From: Paucilactobacillus vaccinostercus DSM 20634
GTDB taxonomy: Bacteria; Bacillota; Bacilli; Lactobacillales; Lactobacillaceae
Length of the DNA: 64,000 bases
Assembly: GCF_001436295.1 (NCBI RefSeq)
Contig: NZ_AYYY01000021.1
Location: 16,288 to 80,287, forward strand
Direction: 5' to 3'
The position numbers and the translations under genes were made by a program. The notes under the pieces were generated by a model. The model was not told the origin of the DNA. It saw nothing but the letters and a program-made list of their open reading frames with translations, and made no database searches. Below, in pieces: positions 42,671 through 51,441 of this stretch (position 1 is the stretch's first letter; each line of letters begins with the position of its first letter).

Positions 42671-43216
42671 TTGGAGAATCGAGTCATGAATGATGATCGG
42701 CAGAACAAGGTAGTGTCGATGTATAATACAGGAAAAACTGTGAATATGAATTATAAACAACAAGCCCCCGATTATGGCGATATGATTAGACAGCGCGCAC
42801 AACCGGTTATCTGTGAGCCGCTGGTTCGTGATACACTCGACTGGTTGACTGTCAGTTACGACTGGTTGGACTCAGAGACGGTCCGCCGAGTTCTTACATG
42901 CCTTGAACCCCAAATTGAACAGTTGAAAGCTGAGCGACAAATTGCGGTGGACCGCGCAAAAGTTTCGTTGTGCGCACTTACCGAATTGGATGCGGCAAAT
43001 CCAGACATACGGGATAGAACACGTATACTACAGCAATTGCTGCAATTTGAAAAGCATCATGTTTCGAATGTGTCAACTTTGGATATCGTTCTTGCCACGG
43101 AACATTTAAATCAAGCAATAACTCAGTCTCATTGTTCGAGTCAACAGCCAAAGCCGCATACGCCATCTTTATCAGATACGCCGTTTAGACGACTGAAACA
43201 ATTATTAAAATCGTAA
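42671..43216 (+). CDS. Hypothetical protein
   Basis: 181 residues, soluble and mostly helical, with a Gln/Asp-rich N-terminus. TTG 42671 has GGGAGAG upstream; ATG 42686 is an alternative start. No family recognised. It is divergent from the EAL operon, so they share the 228-bp region 42443-42670, and it ends at a bidirectional terminator. Confidence 0.65.
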   Translation: MENRVMNDDRQNKVVSMYNTGKTVNMNYKQQAPDYGDMIRQRAQPVICEPLVRDTLDWLTVSYDWLDSETVRRVLTCLEPQIEQLKAERQIAVDRAKVSLCALTELDAANPDIRDRTRILQQLLQFEKHHVSNVSTLDIVLATEHLNQAITQSHCSSQQPKPHTPSLSDTPFRRLKQLLKS

Positions 43217-43254
43217 AAAGGACCACTCTTGGAAAAGTAAGAGTGATCCTTTTT
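43215..43254. terminator. Bidirectional terminator
   Basis: Stem AAAAAGGACCACTCTT with AAGAGTGATCCTTTTT, one mismatch, loop of 8. Confidence 0.88.
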
Positions 43255-43262
43255 AAAATCAG

Positions 43263-43649
43263 TTAGTTATTATTTCCGATTTCGTTTTGATATGCAGGTA
43301 ACATCGCTTTGTACGATTGGTACAGTGCGATATTGGTATCGACATCATTCATCAGTGACTCGTACATTGTGAATAGAGCAGTGTTGAGATCGTCTTCATC
43401 TGTTTTAGATTCCAGCATGATCAAAACGCGCTGTTTTAGAATCTTAAATTTTTCATCATTTCGGATGAGTACTAATTGTGCGTCCTTGTAGGCTTCGGCC
43501 ATTTTTTCGACTAAGGGTGCTTCTAAGTTTTCAAAACGACTGGACTGAATGAGGGCAACCTCATCTTCCGTAAATCTATCCGCATCCAAAAGGGCTAAAT
43601 ACGTGTCTTCGTGACTTTTAAATGCTTTTGCATACTCGACCAAATGCAT
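43263..43649 (-). CDS. Hypothetical protein
   Basis: 128-residue soluble, acidic, helical protein; no family recognised. ATG 43649 has GAGGTG upstream. Its promoter region carries TAGTTACTA (43672-43680) overlapping TATATT on the minus strand, one of the TTAGT-n-ACTAA sites. Monocistronic. Confidence 0.65.
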   Translation of the reverse strand: MHLVEYAKAFKSHEDTYLALLDADRFTEDEVALIQSSRFENLEAPLVEKMAEAYKDAQLVLIRNDEKFKILKQRVLIMLESKTDEDDLNTALFTMYESLMNDVDTNIALYQSYKAMLPAYQNEIGNNN

Positions 43650-43671
43650 GCTTTCACCTCATTTATTATTC

Positions 43672-43680
43672 TAGTTACTA
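43672..43680 (-). promoter_or_regulatory. TAGTTACTA palindrome next to a -10 box
   Basis: TAGTTACTA palindrome; the minus strand reads TTCGC-TATATT just upstream, a likely -10, about 30 bp before the start codon of the 128-residue protein. Confidence 0.45.
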
Positions 43681-43807
43681 ATATAGCGAAAACTGGCACG
43701 AATAGCTAGTTTTTAATTGACTGAACGGTGATTTTTAGGTGACGTCACCATGTCTAACTTTAGCACATTGTGACGGGAAAGATAATCCCTTTTTGGACGA
43801 TCCTTAA

Positions 43808-43838
43808 TAAAAAACCGTCTGAAGGAGAAGACGGTTTC
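43808..43838 (-). terminator. Terminator of the 308-residue membrane protein gene
   Basis: On the minus strand AAACCGTCT/AGACGGTTT with a following U-run. Confidence 0.8.
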
Positions 43839-43845
43839 AATGCAT

Positions 43846-44772
43846 TTATTTGTCTTGGTGAATATGTTGTTGCTGCAGGTGACGCTGGTTACGTTTTCGG
43901 GCGGTATTATTTTGTGCATCCAGCTTTTGTTGTTGTTCTGCTTGCTTTTTTTGCGCAATGGCAGCCGCCCTTTGTTGCTTTTCTTGCAAATAGTTTTCGG
44001 AGATTGACCGCCAGTTAGCATCTGAATCCTGGTGGAGGGCTTGAATAAAACGTTGAATGGTGTGCTTATCTCGAAGATCTATTGGAATGGCCTCATACGC
44101 AGCTTGGCACTGATCGACAATTGCTTGTTGGGCGAGATAAGGTCGTTGAACTTTTTGAAAAGCAGGATCGTCATCCTTAAAGGTGACGCTAAATGGCGCA
44201 ATATTCTCAGCATATTGCTCATTAATTTGGGATTTAAGATGAGTTATCTTTTCTTGAGTGGGTGCCAGTTCGGTAATCTTCTTTTTAGCGTAGGTAATGA
44301 GAGCGGCCTTGTACTTTTTCCAATAAAAGTAGCGATAGATCACGTAGGCGATAGCAAAGAAGGTGGCTACGGTGTACACCATCGTGATGGTCCGTTGTGG
44401 CGTGGTATCTTTGGGAAAGTCAAGTGTCTTACCGGCGATAAAAGCAACGATTGCAATTACCACTAAAATAACGGTGAAAATAATGGTTTGTCGGTCATTC
44501 TTTTTCTTAATCGGAACTGGATTTTCAGCGAGCTGAAGCCGATCGTTTGCACGATCAATCTCAGCCTGAAGCTTTGTGATTTCAGGATCTTTTAGTGCGG
44601 CCTGTTGTTGATTATGAGCGAAAATACCGTCGTTCGTTTTTTCAAATGCTGGTGCAAGATAACGATTTCGCGCATCACGCAAGGGGATGAGCTTTTGGTA
44701 CTCCTCGTCATAAGACATTGCCTGCCGAAATGTTTTTTCAAGTTCTGAGCGATCCATGGTTGTTAGATCCAT
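43846..44772 (-). CDS. Membrane protein with coiled-coil flanks
   Basis: 308 residues from the ATG at 44772 (GGGAGG 8 bases upstream; a TTG further upstream is unlikely). A charged helical N-terminal region (about 1-95) is followed by two transmembrane segments (about 98-120 and 132-155) and a long C-terminal coiled coil ending in a Gln/His/Lys-rich tail. No family recognised. GTTAACTAGTAGTATA lies directly upstream and contains the minus-strand TATACT. Confidence 0.65.
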   Translation of the reverse strand: MDLTTMDRSELEKTFRQAMSYDEEYQKLIPLRDARNRYLAPAFEKTNDGIFAHNQQQAALKDPEITKLQAEIDRANDRLQLAENPVPIKKKNDRQTIIFTVILVVIAIVAFIAGKTLDFPKDTTPQRTITMVYTVATFFAIAYVIYRYFYWKKYKAALITYAKKKITELAPTQEKITHLKSQINEQYAENIAPFSVTFKDDDPAFQKVQRPYLAQQAIVDQCQAAYEAIPIDLRDKHTIQRFIQALHQDSDANWRSISENYLQEKQQRAAAIAQKKQAEQQQKLDAQNNTARKRNQRHLQQQHIHQDK

Positions 44773-44827
44773 CTTGTTGCCTCCCAAATGATATGTTAAC
44801 TAGTAGTATAGCGAATTCTGGGAGATT

Positions 44828-44859
44828 AAAAAAGGGGGCAAACCGTTAGGCTTGTCCCC
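44828..44859 (-). terminator. Terminator of adenine deaminase gene
   Basis: Stem GGGGGCAA/TTGTCCCC; the minus-strand transcript continues into six Us. Confidence 0.8.
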
Positions 44860-44870
44860 AAAAATAATCA

Positions 44871-46532
44871 TTAAACTTCTAAGTCAATAAAGCGCTGCTG
44901 ATCAAAATCGTAGAGTCCTTGATCAGTGAGCTTAATGGATGGAATAACGGGAAGTGTCAAAAATGAAAGGGTGATAAAGGGATTGAATTCACGGTTTGTA
45001 CTGATCTGTTGGTAGGCTGCCGTGATTGCAGTTAAATCTTGTGCTGCACTCTGATAATCTTTTGCAGACATGAGACCGGCAATTGCCAACGGCATTGTCG
45101 CCAGTACTTTTTCATCGTCGACAACGGTAATGCCACCTCCCGCTTGAGTGACCTCTTCGACAGCCCGAAACATGGCTGTATCGCTAGTTCCGACAACGAC
45201 GAGGTTATGAGAGTCATGAGCAATGGTTGTCGCAATGGCACCATGCTGTAATTCAAATTCCTTAACCAGTCCGAGGCCAACGGTTCCAAGATGGTGATGG
45301 CGCTCAATAACGGCCATCTTTAAGATGTCGTTATTAAGATCAGCCTGAAACTGACCGTTTTCGGTTGGAACATGCGTTTTAATGTGATCAGTGACGATGT
45401 GATTTGGCTGAATCCCAATCACGTGGCAATAGTCACTACTTAATGGTAGTGCCAAATCCTGCAATTGGAGTTGATGGTGAACGGTATTGACACCAATTGC
45501 AGCGGGGTGACTAGTTTGTTCCTTGATCCACTGACCATTTTTCATTACTGCGTCGATTTTGACGTTATGGGGATCGTTAAGGAAAACTAGGTCTGCTTGG
45601 TAACCAGACGCTAATGCACCGGTATGAGCTAAATTATGAGCCATTGCAGCATTGTAACTTGCCATCGTATAAGCGAGTTCAGGACGAATACCAAGTTGGA
45701 TGGCCAATTTGATACAGTAATCAATCGACCCTTCACTCATTAGATCATCAATCAGTTTGTCATCAGTACAAAATGAAAAATCTTGAGCGTTACTTTCATT
45801 GACAGCCTGAATGGTGTTTGCAATATCACGTTCTACGGTTCCTTCACGAAGAAATATTGAAAAGCCAGTTGCGAGTCGATCGTTGATTACGGCGACATTT
45901 CCCGCCTCATGGTCTGTGTGGATTCCTGCTTGGCGATAAACGTCTAGTTGTTCAACTGATAGGCCGGCAGCATGACCGTCAGCATGATAACCAGCATCAT
46001 TAGCATCTTGGATTTTAGCAAGTGTTTCGGGATCTTTGGCCAGTACTGAAGGATAATCCATCACCTCAGCGAGTCCGTGAACCTCGGGGTACTGATATAG
46101 TGGCTTTAGATCAGCCGCTTTGAGTGTCGCACCGGCGTGTTCAAATGGGGTACAAGGAACGGAAGAGGGAAGCATGAAGAAGACGTCCATGGGTGTTTGA
46201 CGAGCATCTTTAATCATGTATTCAATGCCCGCCTTTCCCATGACGTTTGCAATTTCGTGAGGATCAGTCACAATTGCGGTGACCCCATGTTTCAAGAGAA
46301 CTTTACCGACTTCACTCGGAGTAACCATGGAACTTTCAATGTGCACGTGGGCATCAATGAAACCCGGAACGATATATTTATCACGGGCATCAATTATTTT
46401 TCTAGCCGCGAAATCAGTGGTTCCAACGGCAACAATGGTTTCATGGTCGAGCCAAAGATCGTGTTGCTCAAATTGACGTTTGAAAACATTTAGCACTTGA
46501 CCATTCTTGATACAGGTATCGACAGTACGCAT
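44871..46532 (-). CDS. ade: Adenine deaminase
   Basis: About 553 residues; amidohydrolase that converts adenine to hypoxanthine and ammonia. DAHVHIESSM holds the first metal-binding His pair; HADGHAAG and HTDHEAG supply later ones, and SFCTDD is the family's conserved Asp-containing motif. VVGTSD and GGGI near the C-terminus also match Ade. I use the ATG at 46532, 10 bases after GGAGG; the ATG at 46538 is nearly as good. Monocistronic with a terminator. It fits with the window's other purine/nucleoside salvage genes. Confidence 0.93.
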   Translation of the reverse strand: MRTVDTCIKNGQVLNVFKRQFEQHDLWLDHETIVAVGTTDFAARKIIDARDKYIVPGFIDAHVHIESSMVTPSEVGKVLLKHGVTAIVTDPHEIANVMGKAGIEYMIKDARQTPMDVFFMLPSSVPCTPFEHAGATLKAADLKPLYQYPEVHGLAEVMDYPSVLAKDPETLAKIQDANDAGYHADGHAAGLSVEQLDVYRQAGIHTDHEAGNVAVINDRLATGFSIFLREGTVERDIANTIQAVNESNAQDFSFCTDDKLIDDLMSEGSIDYCIKLAIQLGIRPELAYTMASYNAAMAHNLAHTGALASGYQADLVFLNDPHNVKIDAVMKNGQWIKEQTSHPAAIGVNTVHHQLQLQDLALPLSSDYCHVIGIQPNHIVTDHIKTHVPTENGQFQADLNNDILKMAVIERHHHLGTVGLGLVKEFELQHGAIATTIAHDSHNLVVVGTSDTAMFRAVEEVTQAGGGITVVDDEKVLATMPLAIAGLMSAKDYQSAAQDLTAITAAYQQISTNREFNPFITLSFLTLPVIPSIKLTDQGLYDFDQQRFIDLEV

Positions 46533-46538
46533 AATCAT

Positions 46539-47013
46539 TCTTCCTCCAAAGATATTAAGCATTGATCAAATATTATTTGTCACTTTGAGTTGAATGTCAA
46601 GCATCTTTAAGTTATATACATTCGAAATAGGTTATTTTAAAAATGAATATTTAATCGTATTTTAGGAATGAAAGCAATACTGCATATTACGAATGACTAA
46701 TACAGATAAAAGATAGCTAAAGAAAGAAATAAAGCAAAACTAAAACAAATAATTTATTTGTAATATTGGCATTAAAAGTCGTAATTTAGCAGTGTTAAAG
46801 TCTGATTACAAACCTGTCGTGTTTTTGTAACATTTCAACTTGAAACGGTATTATAACAGCACTTTTAAGAGATATATGATGCTTTGACACATTGGGAAAG
46901 TTAAGTTATCTTAACAACTGTTGATGGTCTTAATTATTGCTTAGAAACTCAAGTTATAATTTCATTTCGTAGTACATAAAATTAAATGGATCATTTACTG
47001 AAAGGACAAACTT
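46539..47013 (+). other. Long AT-rich intergenic region before the autolysin gene
   Basis: About 475 bp without a convincing gene. It holds TTTCAA-c-TTGAAA (near 46839-46855), a TTGACA near 46883 and a TATAAT near 46955, so one or more promoters are probable, but their pairing is uncertain. Confidence 0.35.
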
Positions 47014-49077
47014 ATGAAGCAAATTGGTGAAGAAAAATATCATTATAAAATGTATAAACAAGGGCGAAAATGGATATTTGCAAGTATTGCTGCCTTATCG
47101 ATTGGTGTGACGGCATCGGTCACGGTTGCTCATGCGGATACTACTGTCAGTGAGACGGGGGCAACAGCTAATGCGGTTGCGACAACCAGCAGTGCGGCCA
47201 GCATATCCGACGAGCAGCAAGTGACGCTCAGTGCCAGTAGTGCGGTGAATTCAAGTGCAGCTTCTACTGTGAGTGTGAGTTCGACATCAAGTAGTGCAGC
47301 GCTTGCCAGTACTGCAACTTCGACTGCCGATACGAGTAGCACAGCGACTGACACCAATGATCAAGCCGCCAGTGTGGCGAGCTCATCTTCAGCAACTTTG
47401 AGTGCCGCGAGTGAAACAGTGACAAGCACTGCTAATAGTGTCGCAAGTAGTGTCTCATCAAGCACGAGTTCAAGTGCGGCTAGTGCATCAACGACGGCTG
47501 AGAGTGCCTCATCCTCTGCCACTCAAACGACGATGCTAGTTTCAGAAGACAGTGCGGCTGTCGAAACCGCAAAATCTGCTGCCGCTGCCGCCTATGAGGC
47601 GACGGGAGAGGCGCAAACGGTTGTTGCAACAGCAGCTAGCTCAGTAACGGAACAACCAACGTACAGTTCGAATGCTACGCAACAGGCGTTCATTGAAAGC
47701 TTGCAAGATGGCGCAATTGCTGGTTGGGATGAATATGGTGTTTTGCCATCAGTGACGGTTGCCCAAGCAATTCTCGAAAGTGGATGGGGCAAGTCAACAT
47801 TGTCAACTGAAGCTCATAATCTATTTGGTATTAAGGGAACGTATAATGGGAATTACGTTAATTATCCAACCAAGGAATATGTGAACGGAAGTTACGTGAC
47901 GGTCTATGCCGAATTTCGCGCCTATGATAATAATTCTGAAAGTGTCGAAGATCACGGCTATTTCCTGTATTCAAATTCACGTTATAGTAATTTACTAGGT
48001 GTTACAAATTACGAAACGGTTGCTGAAGATTTACAATCAGATGGATATGCGACTGATCCAAGCTATGCAAGTTCGTTAATTAAAATTATTGAAGAGTATA
48101 ATTTAACACAGTTGGATCAAATTGCGTTAGCAGGAACAGCCATTGCATCGGATAGTACGACGAGTTCAACCTCGACGACTACGGCGACTGGATCGGAGTA
48201 CTATACGGTTAAGAGCGGTGATACACTATCAAAAATTGCGACAACCTATGGCACCACAACCGCTAACTTAGTGTCTTTGAACCAGATTAGTAATGCCAAC
48301 TTGATTTACGTTGGCGAGCAATTGTTAGTTAGTTCTACTGCTAGTGCCGCAAGCGCAGCCGCCAGTTCTACGGCTACTACCAGTACTGTAACGACTTATA
48401 CGGTTAAAAGTGGTGACACATTATCTGCGATTGCCAGCAAATATGGAACGACAACCGCGGCATTAAAATCATTGAATAATATCAGTAACATCAACTTGAT
48501 TAACGTGGGACAGGTGCTTACGATTACTGCAGCCGCGGCCACAACGGCTTCAAGTGCCAGTGCAACGACCACGACTTATACAGTTAAAAGTGGCGATACG
48601 CTATCCGCGATTGCCGCTAAGTATGATACGACTGTCAGCTCACTTGTCAGCGCTAATCAGATTGCAAACGCCAATGCGATTTACGTCGGTGAAACGATAA
48701 CCCTCAGCACAACGGCCACAAGTTCTTCAACCACGACGGGAACAACGAGTTCAACGACGACCTATACAGTCAAGAGCGGCGATACATTGTCCGCAATTGC
48801 TGCTAAATACGGAATAACGGTTAGCACGCTGGTCAGCAATAACAACCTCACAAATGCTAATATGATTTACGTGGGACAAACATTAACGCTTAGTGGGAGT
48901 ACCAACAAAACGACCTCCAGCACAAACACGTCGACGAGTAAGACTTATACAGTTAAGAGTGGCGACACTTTATCAGGAATCGGTAGCCGGTACGGGGTAA
49001 GTTGGACGACATTGGCCCAGCTTAACAACATTTCTAGTCCGTACACCATTTATAGTGGGCAAATAATTAAATTATAG
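47014..49077 (+). CDS. GH73 N-acetylglucosaminidase with five LysM repeats and KxYKxGKxW signal
   Basis: 687-residue secreted autolysin. The signal motif is KMYKQGRKW at 12-20 (Arg at one Lys position), then a hydrophobic core and AHADT. A Ser/Ala/Thr-rich linker extends to about residue 215. The GH73 domain (about 225-370) has catalytic Glu255 in AILESGWG and NLFGIKG. Five LysM repeats follow, each beginning with [10 protein letters not shown]. The protein should hydrolyse peptidoglycan while bound to glycan strands, acting in cell separation. There is no sortase signal. ATG 47014 has AAAGGA upstream. Confidence 0.92.
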   Translation: MKQIGEEKYHYKMYKQGRKWIFASIAALSIGVTASVTVAHADTTVSETGATANAVATTSSAASISDEQQVTLSASSAVNSSAASTVSVSSTSSSAALASTATSTADTSSTATDTNDQAASVASSSSATLSAASETVTSTANSVASSVSSSTSSSAASASTTAESASSSATQTTMLVSEDSAAVETAKSAAAAAYEATGEAQTVVATAASSVTEQPTYSSNATQQAFIESLQDGAIAGWDEYGVLPSVTVAQAILESGWGKSTLSTEAHNLFGIKGTYNGNYVNYPTKEYVNGSYVTVYAEFRAYDNNSESVEDHGYFLYSNSRYSNLLGVTNYETVAEDLQSDGYATDPSYASSLIKIIEEYNLTQLDQIALAGTAIASDSTTSSTSTTTATGSEYYTVKSGDTLSKIATTYGTTTANLVSLNQISNANLIYVGEQLLVSSTASAASAAASSTATTSTVTTYTVKSGDTLSAIASKYGTTTAALKSLNNISNINLINVGQVLTITAAAATTASSASATTTTYTVKSGDTLSAIAAKYDTTVSSLVSANQIANANAIYVGETITLSTTATSSSTTTGTTSSTTTYTVKSGDTLSAIAAKYGITVSTLVSNNNLTNANMIYVGQTLTLSGSTNKTTSSTNTSTSKTYTVKSGDTLSGIGSRYGVSWTTLAQLNNISSPYTIYSGQIIKL

Positions 49078-49163
49078 ATAGTGGTGCCTATCATTTTTTG
49101 TTATTTATAAAGAAAATTGCAGAAAGTGGTTGCGCTTACATTTGGTTAGTCATATACTCACTT

Positions 49164-49278
49164 TATATCCACTTCAGGATAGTGGGTATATCTCTTGTTT
49201 GGTATCTGATGGTACTAACACTTGTACTTGTAAACTCCATTCAAAGCATTCCTTTCGGTCGAGGAATGCTTTTTTGTA
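49164..49278 (+). ncRNA. Candidate small RNA with 5' hairpin and terminator
   Basis: TTGCGC (49130-49135) and TATACT (49153-49158) have a 17-bp spacer. A 10-bp hairpin TATATCCACT/AGTGGGTATA (49164-49190) begins at the predicted start site, and a terminator (AAAGCATTCCT/AGGAATGCTTT plus T-run, 49243-49278) ends it. An open frame across the same stretch would run through the terminator and lacks a ribosome binding site. The alternative is a structured 3' UTR of the autolysin gene, which has only a weak terminator of its own at 49077-49098. Confidence 0.4.
49243..49278 (+). terminator. Rho-independent terminator
   Basis: 11-bp perfect stem AAAGCATTCCT/AGGAATGCTTT with T-run. Confidence 0.85.
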
Positions 49279-49284
49279 ACCAGC

Positions 49285-49314
49285 AAAAAAAGCCGATCGA
49301 AGTTGACCGACTTT
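49285..49314 (-). terminator. Terminator of the MarR-family gene
   Basis: On the minus strand AGTCGGTC pairs with GATCGGCT (two G-U pairs) before a U-run. Confidence 0.7.
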
Positions 49315-49316
49315 AA

Positions 49317-49751
49317 TTAAGGATTAATGTTATTGAGGTGCTCCTTGATTTTGAGCAGGCTGTTTAGGATATCTTGATGTTCAGATTTCGCGAGAGGTTC
49401 ATTGATTAATGTATTTAGATCAATAAAGATCTTTTGAATATCTGTAACCAATTTTTCACCAGCCATGGTAAGAAAGAGATTCTTCTGTCGCTCGTTGTCG
49501 GCTTGAATCTTTCTTAGAAGGTAACCACGATCTTCCAATAGTTTTAAAATATTGGTGACAGTGGCCTGCTTTTTGCCGAGATAGTCTGACAATGAGCGCT
49601 GGATAGTTCCAGGGTGAAGGCTAATGTAGTTGAGACTGCGGGCTTGTAGCGTGTTGAGCTGTATTGATTTCAACCGATGGGCGATATAGTTATATTGTAG
49701 TGTGCTAAGAGTGTAAATTAGCTCACTTGTATCATCCTGTTCAAACTTCAT
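49317..49751 (-). CDS. MarR-family transcriptional regulator
   Basis: About 144 residues from the ATG at 49751, which has GGGAGG 10 bases upstream; the ATG at 49778 has no ribosome binding site. The winged helix contains LSDYLGKKQATVTNILKLLEDRGYL followed by DNERQKNLFLT, the typical MarR recognition helix and wing. It is divergent from a DUF2316 gene. The perfect 9-bp inverted repeat 49836-49861 between them is the likely operator. Confidence 0.9.
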   Translation of the reverse strand: MKFEQDDTSELIYTLSTLQYNYIAHRLKSIQLNTLQARSLNYISLHPGTIQRSLSDYLGKKQATVTNILKLLEDRGYLLRKIQADNERQKNLFLTMAGEKLVTDIQKIFIDLNTLINEPLAKSEHQDILNSLLKIKEHLNNINP

Positions 49752-49805
49752 TAAATCAAATTCCTCCCTATTTTTCATGATTCAGTTTAAAGGAGATCGA
49801 GTGAT

Positions 49806-49834
49806 TTGACAATGGGTTGTATAAAATGTATTCT
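49806..49834 (+). promoter_or_regulatory. Promoter of the DUF2316 gene
   Basis: TTGACA (49806-49811) and TATTCT (49829-49834) with a 17-bp spacer. Confidence 0.6.
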
Positions 49835-49835
49835 G

Positions 49836-49861
49836 CAAATAGTTAAAATTACAACTATTTG
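49836..49861. promoter_or_regulatory. Probable MarR operator
   Basis: CAAATAGTT and AACTATTTG form a perfect 9-bp inverted repeat with an 8-bp spacer, immediately after the -10 box of the DUF2316 gene and between it and the divergent regulator. Confidence 0.65.
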
Positions 49862-49877
49862 AAAGGCGGAATCAAAA

Positions 49878-50177
49878 ATGTCGCTAACGGTCGCGGAAAA
49901 AAGAGTAACCAAAAAAGAACTGCAACGGAACTTAATCCTAAGTGGATTAAGCGAAGAACAGGTTGCCCGAGATTTAAAAACATCTCCGAAAACAATTCAA
50001 AATATCCTCCAATTAAAAGTCACACACATTGAAGATCCGTGGATTTTGAAAAGCTATCTAGAGGAACAAATTCTTGACCAACAAAAAAATCCCCTTCCAT
50101 TTACGGCTTTGAAAGGAGATTATCACCAATATTGGTTTTTAGATAGTCGTCGGATTGAACAGCGTCGGTTAGGATAG
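49878..50177 (+). CDS. DUF2316 family protein (Cro-like HTH)
   Basis: 99 residues. MSLTVAEKRVTKKELQRNL then LSGLSEEQVARDLKTSPKTI and IEDPWILKSYLEE matches DUF2316, small proteins with a helix-turn-helix-like segment often next to a MarR-type gene. The start has GGCGG upstream. It is probably controlled by the divergent MarR regulator through the intergenic inverted repeat. Role unknown. Confidence 0.8.
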   Translation: MSLTVAEKRVTKKELQRNLILSGLSEEQVARDLKTSPKTIQNILQLKVTHIEDPWILKSYLEEQILDQQKNPLPFTALKGDYHQYWFLDSRRIEQRRLG

Positions 50178-50181
50178 TCGC

Positions 50182-50490
50182 CTAGCGACGAAGCAATTTG
50201 TAGTGCGCAGTGATATTACCCGTGATGATAAAGATGATACTGTCGATTAATAACAAGGTTACGATGACGTTCCGACCAGCAAAGAAGGCAAGAATGAGGA
50301 CCAGTACTAGGATAACGACGGCAATGATTGTTAGCCATTTTGAAATAGATTTTAAATGATAGTAAGTTCCGAGGTTTTCTTTGAGAATCGCTTTTTTGCT
50401 AGCGCGCTCATCTTTTTGATCTCGGTAACTCATGAATCCTGCAAAACCGATGCAGAATATAAATAGTAATACAGCAAATAGCATATTCAT
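50182..50490 (-). CDS. Small membrane protein
   Basis: 102 residues with three hydrophobic segments (about 3-20, 53-73 and 76-94) separated by a charged loop. No family recognised. The ATG at 50490 has no good ribosome binding site; the strong GGAGG at 50531-50535 instead precedes an ATG at 50524 in another frame, so a short overlapping leader peptide with translational coupling is possible. The ATTAG-tac-CTAAT palindrome (50546-50558) lies upstream. Confidence 0.6.
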   Translation of the reverse strand: MNMLFAVLLFIFCIGFAGFMSYRDQKDERASKKAILKENLGTYYHLKSISKWLTIIAVVILVLVLILAFFAGRNVIVTLLLIDSIIFIITGNITAHYKLLRR

Positions 50491-50545
50491 AGTTAATCAG
50501 TCGAACGTGGCGATCTAAAGCCATGTTCATCCTCCATATAGTCTT

Positions 50546-50558
50546 ATTAGTACCTAAT
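50546..50558 (-). promoter_or_regulatory. ATTAG-tac-CTAAT palindrome
   Basis: Inverted repeat 56 bp upstream of the small membrane protein gene; one of the TTAGT-n-ACTAA set. Confidence 0.4.
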
Positions 50559-50599
50559 ATATCATGAAATTAAAATTTATTCGAACAAATTTGGGAGTC

Positions 50600-51184
50600 T
50601 TATTCAAGACGATCTTGAACCTGTGTCGTAAATTCGCGAATTAGGGAAGCATTTGAGCTACTGAACGTGAAGACACGACCATCGAATTCAAAGCTGAGTT
50701 GGTTAGCATCATTGGTCTGCAGATGGGTGATGGCGGCTAGTGGGAAAAGTAGCACGTCATCAGTGGTAAGTTGAATAATTTTTTCGAATGTCAATGCAAG
50801 GATTGCCATTTGTGGACCATCATTAACGGTCAAGGCGTTAAGAATGGTTTCATGCTTTTTGAGTGTGAGACTGATATTAGCGATCTTTTCAGGCGGAAAT
50901 TGGTCAATATCGATGGTTGATACGCCAAATTTAACAAGCGCGTCGCGAATTTTATTAGATTTTTTGTTTGCCATTTTTTTGAATTTATCGATATCACGAA
51001 TCTGCTTTTTGATTTGATCGGCGGATAATAAAATCCGGCCCAGCTTCATTTGATCGGCCTGAATTTGAGCTTTCTGGTAGCATTCTTTGCAGATGATTTC
51101 TTTATTTGCAATACGGTATCTGGCATGTGGTGGTCGAACGTTTGTCCCACATACGGCGCAAGTCTGTGTTCCTAAAATTCCCAT
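50600..51184 (-). CDS. Zinc-ribbon protein of unknown function
   Basis: 194 residues. An N-terminal treble-clef/zinc-ribbon has CAVCG at 9-13 and CKECY further on (about 33-37), i.e. CxxC-n-CxxC, resembling the DUF4428 domain. A helical linker and a C-terminal domain of about 80 residues with beta-strand pattern (VFTFSSSNASLIREF) follow, possibly PH/GRAM-like. Start ATG 51184 with GGAG upstream. TAGTTAACTA (51202-51211) lies just before the ribosome binding site. Confidence 0.7.
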   Translation of the reverse strand: MGILGTQTCAVCGTNVRPPHARYRIANKEIICKECYQKAQIQADQMKLGRILLSADQIKKQIRDIDKFKKMANKKSNKIRDALVKFGVSTIDIDQFPPEKIANISLTLKKHETILNALTVNDGPQMAILALTFEKIIQLTTDDVLLFPLAAITHLQTNDANQLSFEFDGRVFTFSSSNASLIREFTTQVQDRLE

Positions 51185-51201
51185 GATTGAGTCACTCCAT
51201 T

Positions 51202-51211
51202 AGTTAACTAG
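51202..51211 (-). promoter_or_regulatory. TAGTTAACTA palindrome
   Basis: Perfect 10-bp palindrome 18 bp before the zinc-ribbon protein start; similar to the other TTAGT-n-ACTAA sites. Confidence 0.4.
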
Positions 51212-51400
51212 TTTAGAAAACGCTATCTTTTTTGATCATGGTAATAATGATAATACGAAAACGGGATCAGAGCTAGCAAATAAACTAGTTTTTGTAAATA
51301 AATCTAAGAAGATAGCGAATTTTGTGATCTTATTCGTTAATTCAGAGGCGAATAGCTAATACATGACGCTAATTGTGACTAATCAGTTTGTAGATATAAA

Positions 51401-51438
51401 CAGCCGGACAAAAAGAGTAGTTTTTGTCCGGCTGTTTA
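51401..51438. terminator. Terminator of the DyP peroxidase gene
   Basis: 16-bp perfect stem AACAGCCGGACAAAAA/TTTTTGTCCGGCTGTT with a 6-base loop. Confidence 0.88.
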
Positions 51439-51441
51439 AAA

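Noticed and set aside
44871..46532. Purine riboswitch upstream of adenine deaminase
   Set aside because: The gene's ribosome binding site is preceded by AT-rich sequence without the conserved purine-riboswitch loops.
49098..49316. 72-residue plus-strand open frame behind the autolysin gene
   Set aside because: It runs through a strong terminator hairpin (49243-49278) and has no ribosome binding site.
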